Below are positions 25,770-32,220 of a stretch of DNA of 64,000 nucleotides, in pieces. Position 1 is the stretch's first letter, and each line of letters starts with the position of its first letter. The translations under genes and the position numbers were made by a program. This stretch comes from G965279355 sp965279355. GTDB taxonomy: Bacteria > Pseudomonadota > Alphaproteobacteria > CACIAM-22H2. The stretch lies in contig OZ257155.1 of assembly GCA_965279355.1 (NCBI GenBank), forward strand, positions 4,154,001-4,218,000, in the 5' to 3' direction. A model generated the notes under the pieces. That model was not told the DNA's origin. It ran no database searches and was given only the letters and a program-made list of their open reading frames with translations.

Positions 25770-26408
25770 ATGACGCTGCGGGCAAAAAAAGGCGCGACAA
25801 CCGAGCGGCCTGTGCCGCAAACGGCTGTGAACCTGCGTGTCCTGCTCGTTGACGATACGCCGGATCGCGCCGCAGTTCTCAAGGAAGCGCTGACACAGGC
25901 CGGTTACACGATCAGCGCGGTGGCAACGCCGAACGACGATCTCGCGGCAGTCGTTCGCGAATGCGAGCCGGAAATCATCATCATCGACGTCGATTCGCCA
26001 AGCCGCGATACGCTGGAAAGCCTGCGCGCGATCAATCGCGATCTGCCGCGTCCCATCGTCATGTTTGTCGACCATTCCGACGAAGGGACAACCGAAGAGG
26101 CGATGAAGGCCGGCGTCAGTGCCTATGTCATCGCCGGCCTCAATGCACAGCGCGTGAAGCCGATTCTCGACGTCGCTATTGCGCGCTTCAAGGAATACCA
26201 GACGCTGCGCAGTGAGCTCGAACGCACCAAATCCTCACTGCAGGATCGCAAGACGATCGATCGCGCCAAGGGTATCCTGATGGAGCAGAAGCGCATCAGC
26301 GAGGATGAGGCTTATCGGACGCTCCGCCGCCTCGCGATGGAGCAGAACAAGCGTCTTGTCGATGTCGCGACTCAGCTCATTGCTTTTGCTCAGGTGCTGA
26401 AGCCGTAA
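25770..26408 (+). CDS. nasT: ANTAR-domain antitermination regulator NasT
   Basis: A 212-residue protein with an N-terminal receiver-like domain (LRVLLVDDTPDRAAVL, then IIIIDVDSPS) and a C-terminal ANTAR RNA-binding domain (RKTIDRAKGILMEQKRISEDE and DVATQLIAFA). NasT binds two hexaloop hairpins in nas leaders and prevents termination unless held by NasS. Exactly such a leader lies just downstream at 26552-26636. GTG 25758 is an alternative start, but the promoter at 25731 would then leave no leader; ATG 25770 is preferred. Confidence 0.92.
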   Translation: MTLRAKKGATTERPVPQTAVNLRVLLVDDTPDRAAVLKEALTQAGYTISAVATPNDDLAAVVRECEPEIIIIDVDSPSRDTLESLRAINRDLPRPIVMFVDHSDEGTTEEAMKAGVSAYVIAGLNAQRVKPILDVAIARFKEYQTLRSELERTKSSLQDRKTIDRAKGILMEQKRISEDEAYRTLRRLAMEQNKRLVDVATQLIAFAQVLKP

Positions 26409-26489
26409 CCGCTGCGGTTAAAGTTTTGGCAGAGCCGCGTTGTCGCGGCGCGATTCCGCATTTCTGCGATTCTCTTATTTATTTAATAA

Positions 26490-26502
26490 AATCAATTAAC
26501 TA
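26490..26502 (+). promoter_or_regulatory. Possible IHF site upstream of the nas promoter
   Basis: AATCAATTAACTA fits the IHF consensus (WATCAA, four bases, TTR) with one mismatch. It lies in an AT-rich island 18 bp before the sigma-54 promoter, the usual place for IHF bending. Confidence 0.4.
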
Positions 26503-26519
26503 CCGCACCTGCGTAATGA

Positions 26520-26535
26520 TGGCACGAGGCTTGCT
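26520..26535 (+). promoter_or_regulatory. Sigma-54 promoter of the nas operon
   Basis: TGGCACGAGGCTTGCT is a full RpoN consensus match with the exact five-base spacer. Transcription should start near 26546, immediately before the ANTAR leader. Nitrogen limitation (NtrC/RpoN) would set initiation, and NasT would set elongation. Confidence 0.88.
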
Positions 26536-26545
26536 CTAATCCTGT

Positions 26546-26651
26546 CTGAACGGTCGATGCTCCAATGGCGGGGCGACGACCAGGGACAATGGCGTCCGGT
26601 TGCGATCCTTCGTGGGTCGCGGCGGGCGCCTTTTTTATTGGGTTGAATTTT
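26546..26651 (+). promoter_or_regulatory. ANTAR antitermination leader RNA (NasT target)
   Basis: Hairpin P1 is GCTCC (26559-26563), hexaloop AATGGC (26564-26569), GGGGC (26570-26574), extended by GGTCG (26552-26556) and CGACC (26577-26581). Hairpin P2 is GGAC (26584-26587), hexaloop AATGGC (26588-26593), GTCC (26594-26597), extended by ACC and GGT. Both loops have A at position 1 and G at position 4, the ANTAR recognition rule. The 3' part of P2 is also the 5' arm of the terminator, so the two are mutually exclusive. The naive reading frame starting at 26565 merely translates this RNA. Confidence 0.9.
26591..26636 (+). terminator. NasT-controlled leader terminator
   Basis: A 17-bp stem (26591-26608 paired with 26614-26630, four G-U pairs, one bulged G) with a 5-nt loop is followed by TTTTTT at 26631-26636. 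Its 5' arm includes the second ANTAR hexaloop and stem, so NasT-stabilised P2 would block it. Confidence 0.88.
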
Positions 26652-27935
26652 GTGACCAGCGATCTCGGCAGCGGACTTGAAACAACAACCGTCAGACTCG
26701 GCTTTATCCCGCTCACGGACTGCGCGCCCATCGCGGTCGCCGGCGAGCGCGGCATCTTCGCGAAATACGGTCTCGATGTGCAGATTGTCCGGCAGGCGTC
26801 GTGGGCGAATGTTCGCGACAAGGTCGCCATCGGCGCGCTGGAAGGCGGTCACATGCTGGCGGCGATGCCGCTATCGGCGACACTGGGTCTCGGCGGGTTT
26901 GAGCGGCCGATCGTAACGGCCGTCAGCCTCGGGCTGAACGGCTGCGCGATTACGGTTTCGACGGCGCTCTGGCGGCAGATGACGGAGATCGACGCGGCTG
27001 CCGGCAGCAGCGCTCTTGCCGCTGCGCACGCGCTGGCGCGGGTCATCGCGCGCCGCCGCACGACCGGTGCGCCGCCGCTGATCTTCGCCGCGGTGTTTCC
27101 ATATTCGATGCACAATTACCTGCTGCGTTACTGGCTGGCGGCTGCCGGGATCGATCCGGAGACGGATGTGCGCATCCGCATCGTTCCCCCGCCGATGATG
27201 GTTGCCAATCTTGCGGGCAAGCACATCGACGGGTTCTGCGTCGGCGAGCCATGGGGCCAGCGTGCCGTCGATCTCGGCATTGGGTGCTGCGCCGCAATTT
27301 CGCGCAATGTCTGGGCCGGTCATCCGGACAAGGTTCTGGGCGTCGCGGCCGAATGGGCGGCGCGCCATCCCAACACGCATCGCGCCCTGATTGCGGCGGT
27401 GATCGAAGCGGCGGCCTGGCTTGATGAGCCTGAAAACCGCATGGAAGGCGCCCGAATTCTGGCGCGCGGCTATATCGATCTGCCGGAGGAAATTATCGCG
27501 GCATCGATGACCGGGCGCACAAGGCCGAGCGTGGATGACGAGCCCGTCATTACCGACGATTTTCATCTCTTCCACCGGAACGCCGCGAATTTTCCGTGGC
27601 GCTCGCACGCGGAATGGATCCTGGCGCAGATGCGTCGCTGGGGTCAGATCGATCCTGGCGTGAACATTCGCGCGACGGCCGCCGCTGTGTATCGGCCCGA
27701 TATCTATCGCGATGTGGCAGCGGCGCTTGGCCAGCCATGCCCGACCGAATGCGAGAAGACGGAAGGCAAGCATGCTGCCGGATGGACGTTGCCGGCTTCG
27801 CTCGCCGCCATCCCGATGGGTCCTGATCTGTTCATGGACGGCCGGATCTTCGATCCCGGCCGGTTTGCCGATTACGTCGCCGATTTCGGAATCACAAAAA
27901 CGAGTGACGACCCGCGCGGCCGTCAGAACGCCTGA
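26652..27935 (+). CDS. nasS: Cytoplasmic nitrate/nitrite sensor NasS (NrtA/CmpA-like)
   Basis: About 427 residues with the NrtA/CmpA fold (TVRLGFIPLTDCAPIAVA, FCVGEPWGQRAVDLGIG). It has no signal peptide, unlike its neighbour nrtA, as expected of NasS, which binds nitrate/nitrite in the cytoplasm and releases NasT. The frame is open from 26565, but the leader hairpins and terminator occupy 26552-26636, so the start must be later. GTG 26652 is preferred and TTG 26643 is possible; neither has a strong ribosome site. Lying behind the leader it helps control gives negative feedback. Confidence 0.8.
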   Translation: MTSDLGSGLETTTVRLGFIPLTDCAPIAVAGERGIFAKYGLDVQIVRQASWANVRDKVAIGALEGGHMLAAMPLSATLGLGGFERPIVTAVSLGLNGCAITVSTALWRQMTEIDAAAGSSALAAAHALARVIARRRTTGAPPLIFAAVFPYSMHNYLLRYWLAAAGIDPETDVRIRIVPPPMMVANLAGKHIDGFCVGEPWGQRAVDLGIGCCAAISRNVWAGHPDKVLGVAAEWAARHPNTHRALIAAVIEAAAWLDEPENRMEGARILARGYIDLPEEIIAASMTGRTRPSVDDEPVITDDFHLFHRNAANFPWRSHAEWILAQMRRWGQIDPGVNIRATAAAVYRPDIYRDVAAALGQPCPTECEKTEGKHAAGWTLPASLAAIPMGPDLFMDGRIFDPGRFADYVADFGITKTSDDPRGRQNA

Positions 27936-27958
27936 ATATTCCAACCGGAGAGAATGAA

Positions 27959-29263
27959 ATGAACACTGGCAACAAGACTTCGCTCAGCCGTCGCAAGCTG
28001 CTCAAGCAGTCGGCAAGCACCGCCGCGCTTTTCGCCGCCGTGAAAGCGGCATTTCCGGCCGGTGCCTTCGCGCAGGCTGCGGGTCCCGAGGTGAAAAAGG
28101 CGACACTCGGCTTTATCGCGCTGACCGATTTTGCGCCACTCGCGATCGCCAAGGAAAAAGGTCTCTTCGCGAAATACGGTATGCCGGATGTCGATGTTGC
28201 GAAGCAGGCCTCGTGGGGCGCAACCCGCGACAATCTGGTGCTCGGTGGCGCGGGCAATGGCATCGATGGCGCGCATATCCTCACGCCGATGCCCTATCTC
28301 ATCAGCAGCGGGCGCGTCACGCAGAACAACGTGCCGGTGCCGATGTACATCCTGGCCCGTCTGAACCTGAACGGGCAGTGCATCTCGGTCGCCAAGGCTC
28401 ATGTCGGCACCGGCGCGCAGCTCAAGTCCTCGCCGCTGGCCGACCCCTTCAAGAAAATGATCGCATCGGGGAAGGAAGTGAAAGTTGCGATGACCTTCCC
28501 GGGCGGTACCCATGACATGTGGATCCGCTATTGGCTGGCCTCAGGCGGCATCGATCCGGACAAGGATGTGCAGACCATCGTCGTGCCGCCGCCGCAGATG
28601 GTGGCCAACATGAAGGTTGGCACGATGGAAGCCTTCTGTGTGTGCGAACCCTGGAACGACCAGCTCGTTCACCAGAACATCGGTTATACGGCTCTCACTA
28701 CCGGTGAACTGTGGAACAACCATCCCGAGAAGAGTCTCGGCATGCGTGCCGACTGGGTGGACAAGAACCCGAAGGCAACCCAGGCGCTGCTGATGGCGGT
28801 GATGGAAGCCCAGATGTGGTGCGAGAAGCTGGAGAACGCCGATGAGATGTGTCAGATCATCGGCAAGCGTCAGTGGATGAACGCGCCGGTCGCCGACATC
28901 ATCGACCGCGCCAAGGGCAAGTTCGAATACGGCGACGGCCGTGTGGTCGAGAAGCATCCGCAGATGATGCGCTACTGGGCAAACCAGGCGTCCTATCCGT
29001 TCCAGAGCCACGACCTGTGGTTCCTCACCGAAAACCAGCGCTGGGGTTATCAGCCGATGGACCTCGATACCAAGGCGCTCATCGGCAAGGTGAACCGCGA
29101 AGACCTGTGGCGCACCGCGGCCAAGTCGCTCGGTGTCGCGGCGAGTGATATTCCCGCCGGCACGTCGCGCGGCAAGGAAACCTTCTTCGACGGCAAGGTC
29201 TTCGATCCGGAAAACCCGAAGGCCTATCTCGCCAGTCTCTCGATCAAGAAAGCGGTCGTCTAA
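27959..29263 (+). CDS. nrtA: Nitrate ABC transporter substrate-binding protein NrtA
   Basis: A 434-residue nitrate/nitrite-binding protein. A twin-arginine signal is visible (LSRRKLLKQSASTAALFAA, cleavage near AFAQA). The core has KKATLGFIALTDFAPLAIA, TFPGGTHDMWIRYWLASGG and EAFCVCEPWNDQLV, the NrtA/CmpA pattern also seen in NasS upstream. It lies 23 nt after nasS, behind a GGAGAG ribosome site, and starts the transport part of the operon. Confidence 0.93.
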   Translation: MNTGNKTSLSRRKLLKQSASTAALFAAVKAAFPAGAFAQAAGPEVKKATLGFIALTDFAPLAIAKEKGLFAKYGMPDVDVAKQASWGATRDNLVLGGAGNGIDGAHILTPMPYLISSGRVTQNNVPVPMYILARLNLNGQCISVAKAHVGTGAQLKSSPLADPFKKMIASGKEVKVAMTFPGGTHDMWIRYWLASGGIDPDKDVQTIVVPPPQMVANMKVGTMEAFCVCEPWNDQLVHQNIGYTALTTGELWNNHPEKSLGMRADWVDKNPKATQALLMAVMEAQMWCEKLENADEMCQIIGKRQWMNAPVADIIDRAKGKFEYGDGRVVEKHPQMMRYWANQASYPFQSHDLWFLTENQRWGYQPMDLDTKALIGKVNREDLWRTAAKSLGVAASDIPAGTSRGKETFFDGKVFDPENPKAYLASLSIKKAVV

Positions 29264-29283
29264 GGCGTCCAGGAGATCCACCG

Positions 29284-30183
29284 ATGAGCATGACTGCACG
29301 AACCCTCGCGGCGCCGGCGCCGACACCCCCCTCGGCCGGCGCGAAGATTCTGACACTGGAGCTTCCGCCACGGGACACCGTGGCGGAGCGCCTGACGAGA
29401 ATGGCGCGGGATGTGGCCAACACGGTGCTGCCGCCGCTGGTCGTCCTGGCGGCGGTCGTCGTGCTCTGGGAATTCCTGTGCAGTCAGCCGGGGGCAAGCC
29501 TGCCACCGCCGAGCAAGGTCATCACCGACACCTGGGAGCTGATCACCGATCCGTTCTACGATCGCGGCGGTCTCGACAAGGGGCTGTTCTGGCATCTCAT
29601 CGCCAGTCTTCGACGCGTGGCCATCGGATATGCCCTCGCGGCGATCGTCGGCGTGGCGCTTGGTACACTGGTCGGTCAGAGCACGTGGGCGATGCGGGGC
29701 CTCGACCCGTTCTTCCAGGTGCTGCGGACGGTGCCACCGCTGGCGTGGCTGCCACTGTCGCTCGCGGCGTTCCGCGACGGTCAGCCGTCGGCAATCTTCG
29801 TGATTTTCATCACCTCAATCTGGCCGATCATTATCAACACGGCAGTCGGCGTGCGGAACATTCCAGCCGACTACAACAATGTCGCCCGCGTCATCCGGCT
29901 TTCGCATCTTGAGTATTTCTACAAGATCATGGTGCCGGCGACCGTGCCGTACATGTTCACGGGCCTGCGTATCGGCATCGGCCTGTCATGGCTCGCCATC
30001 GTCGCGGCGGAGATGCTGATCGGCGGTGTCGGTATTGGCTTCTTCATTTGGGATGCATGGAACAGCTCGCTGATCGCCGACATCATCGTCGCGCTGATCT
30101 ATGTCGGCCTGGTCGGATTCGTTCTCGACCGCATCGTCGCCTTCCTGGGCACGCTGATCACCCGCGGCACGGCCGCGAACTGA
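29284..30183 (+). CDS. nrtB: Nitrate ABC transporter permease NrtB
   Basis: A 299-residue permease with an N-terminal cytoplasmic tail of about 50 residues, then six hydrophobic segments. The coupling loop follows the NrtB pattern (NNVARVIRLSHLEYFYKIMVPATVPYM). It lies 20 nt after nrtA, with an AGGAG ribosome site. A single permease gene implies a homodimer. It imports nitrate/nitrite with NrtA and NrtD. Confidence 0.93.
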   Translation: MSMTARTLAAPAPTPPSAGAKILTLELPPRDTVAERLTRMARDVANTVLPPLVVLAAVVVLWEFLCSQPGASLPPPSKVITDTWELITDPFYDRGGLDKGLFWHLIASLRRVAIGYALAAIVGVALGTLVGQSTWAMRGLDPFFQVLRTVPPLAWLPLSLAAFRDGQPSAIFVIFITSIWPIIINTAVGVRNIPADYNNVARVIRLSHLEYFYKIMVPATVPYMFTGLRIGIGLSWLAIVAAEMLIGGVGIGFFIWDAWNSSLIADIIVALIYVGLVGFVLDRIVAFLGTLITRGTAAN

Positions 30184-30195
30184 GGAGCACAGACC

Positions 30196-30996
30196 ATGAG
30201 CGCCTATCTCAGCATCGAGAATGTCGGCATGACCTTCCGTCGCGGCTCGGCCACGACGGAGGTGCTCCGCGGCATCGACCTCAAGATCAACCGGGGTGAA
30301 TACGTGGCGATGATCGGCCATTCCGGCTGCGGCAAGTCCACGCTGCTCAACATCGTGGCCGGCCTTCTACCCTCGACGGTCGGCGAGGTGTTCGTGGATG
30401 GCGAACATGTCGACTCGCCGGGCCCCGATCGCGCGGTCGTTTTCCAGAACCATTCGCTGCTGCCGTGGCTCACGGTTTACGGCAACGTGAAACTGGGCGT
30501 CGACAAGGTGTTCCGCTCCACGAAGACCGCCGCCGAGCGGCACGACTGGATCATGCACAATCTGGAACTGGTGCAGATGACGCCGGCCAAGGACAAGCGC
30601 CCCGGTGAGATCTCCGGCGGCATGAAGCAGCGTGTCGGCATCGCCCGCGCACTGGCGATGGAACCGAAGGTGCTGCTGCTGGACGAGCCGTTCGGCGCGC
30701 TCGACGCCCTGACCCGCGCGCATCTGCAGGACTCCGTGATGGAAATCCATTCGAAGCTCGGCAACACGGTGCTGATGATCACGCATGATGTGGACGAAGC
30801 CGTCCTGCTGTCGGACCGGATCGTCATGATGACCAACGGCCCCTCGGCGACGATCGGCGAAATTCTGGACGTCAAGCTTGACCGGCCGCGCCGCCGTCTC
30901 GATCTGGTGGCTGACCCGACCTACACGCAATGCCGCGCCGCCGTGCTTGAGTTCCTGTACGCGCGGCATCGCCGCCCGTCGCTGCACGCCGCCTGA
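30196..30996 (+). CDS. nrtD: Nitrate ABC transporter ATP-binding protein NrtD
   Basis: A 266-residue ATPase: Walker A GHSGCGKST, signature ISGGMKQRVGIARAL, Walker B VLLLDEPFGALDA, H-loop MITHDVDEA. It lacks the NrtC-type C-terminal binding-protein domain, so it corresponds to NrtD. It lies 12 nt after nrtB with a GAGGAG ribosome site. Confidence 0.93.
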   Translation: MSAYLSIENVGMTFRRGSATTEVLRGIDLKINRGEYVAMIGHSGCGKSTLLNIVAGLLPSTVGEVFVDGEHVDSPGPDRAVVFQNHSLLPWLTVYGNVKLGVDKVFRSTKTAAERHDWIMHNLELVQMTPAKDKRPGEISGGMKQRVGIARALAMEPKVLLLDEPFGALDALTRAHLQDSVMEIHSKLGNTVLMITHDVDEAVLLSDRIVMMTNGPSATIGEILDVKLDRPRRRLDLVADPTYTQCRAAVLEFLYARHRRPSLHAA

Positions 30997-31007
30997 CGGA
31001 GGTCAGC

Positions 31008-32216
31008 ATGTCCGCCGCGACCGGCCGGCGCATCGTCATCGCAGGCAACGGCATGGCCGGTGCCCAGCTGGCGACGCTGCTCGGCCGCCGCCCGGATCTG
31101 TCGGTCACGATCATCGGCGACGAAAACCACGCCGCCTATAACCGCATCCGGCTGTCGTCGGCATTGAGCGGCGACTGCACCGTGGCCGAGATCGCCATGG
31201 ATCCCGCCAACGCGCATGCCGTATTGGGCGACGCGATCGCGTCGATCGACCGGGAGCGAAAAACTGTGCGGACCGCTTCGGGCCGGGACATTGCCTACGA
31301 CACGCTGGTCCTCGCCACCGGCTCGCTGCCGATCATGCTGGATATTCCCGGCGCATCGCTGCCCGGTGTTCTCGGCTTCCGCACCCTCGACGACGTTGCC
31401 GGTATGATGACGGCGGCGCTCAAGGGCGGAAACGCCGTCGTCATCGGCGGGGGTCTCCTGGGTCTGGAGGCGGCCGAAGGGCTTCGCCGTCGCGGCATGA
31501 CGGTCAGCGTCGTGCACCGGATGCCATGGCTGATGGAACGGCAGCTTGATGCCGAGGCGGCTTCGGTGCTGCAGGCCGAACTCGAGGCCAGAGGCATCGC
31601 CTTTCATCTTTCGGCGGAAACGCAGGCGCTGCTGGGCGAAACGCATGTGACGGGTGTGCGGCTCAAGTCCGGTGAGACAATTCCGGCCGACATTGTCGTG
31701 ATGGCGGTCGGCATCCGGCCGAATATCGCGCTGGCCCGGGATTCCGGGCTGGCCTGCGGTCGCGGCGTTCAGGTGGACGATACGATGCGCACCGCCGATC
31801 CGGCGATCTACGCCGTCGGCGAATGCGCCGAGCATCGTAGTCGCTGCTATGGCCTGTTCGCGCCGATCCAGGATCAGCTCGCGATCTGCGCGCAGAATAT
31901 CGGCAGCGGCGCTGGAGCGCGTTACGAAGGGTCCACCGAGGCAACCAGCCTCAAGGTGACCGGCGTTTCTGTGTATTCGGCCGGCGCCGTGCAGGCGGCG
32001 GACGGGGATGACGAGATTGTCCTCAGCGATCCCAGGCGTGGTGTCTACCGCAAGCTTGTCCTGCGCGGCGACGCGCTCATCGGCACCGTCCTTGTCGGCG
32101 ATGTCAGCGAAGGTGCCTGGTTCAATGAGCTGATCACCGGCGGCGGTTCGATTGCCGATCTGCGAGGCGATCTGATCTTCGGCCGGCCCGCAGAACCCGC
32201 CTTGCTGGCGGCCTAG
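31008..32216 (+). CDS. FAD-dependent NAD(P)H oxidoreductase, electron donor subunit of assimilatory nitrate reductase (NirB N-terminal/NasC-like)
   Basis: A 402-residue flavoprotein like the N-terminal half of NirB or Klebsiella NasC. The FAD motif is IVIAGNGMAGAQLATLLG, the NAD(P)H motif is VVIGGGLLGLEAAEGL, and the second FAD motif is AIYAVGECAEH. It has no siroheme or sulfite-reductase domain, so it is not a nitrite reductase. It starts 11 nt after nrtD and ends 4 nt before nasA, so it most likely passes electrons to NasA. Confidence 0.87.
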   Translation: MSAATGRRIVIAGNGMAGAQLATLLGRRPDLSVTIIGDENHAAYNRIRLSSALSGDCTVAEIAMDPANAHAVLGDAIASIDRERKTVRTASGRDIAYDTLVLATGSLPIMLDIPGASLPGVLGFRTLDDVAGMMTAALKGGNAVVIGGGLLGLEAAEGLRRRGMTVSVVHRMPWLMERQLDAEAASVLQAELEARGIAFHLSAETQALLGETHVTGVRLKSGETIPADIVVMAVGIRPNIALARDSGLACGRGVQVDDTMRTADPAIYAVGECAEHRSRCYGLFAPIQDQLAICAQNIGSGAGARYEGSTEATSLKVTGVSVYSAGAVQAADGDDEIVLSDPRRGVYRKLVLRGDALIGTVLVGDVSEGAWFNELITGGGSIADLRGDLIFGRPAEPALLAA

Positions 32217-32220
32217 CGCG

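Noticed and set aside
26565..26651. Translation of the leader as the N-terminus of nasS
   Set aside because: The region forms the ANTAR hairpins and the terminator with a T6 run; the amino-acid sequence has no family similarity, and NasS proteins start at the TVRLGF strand.
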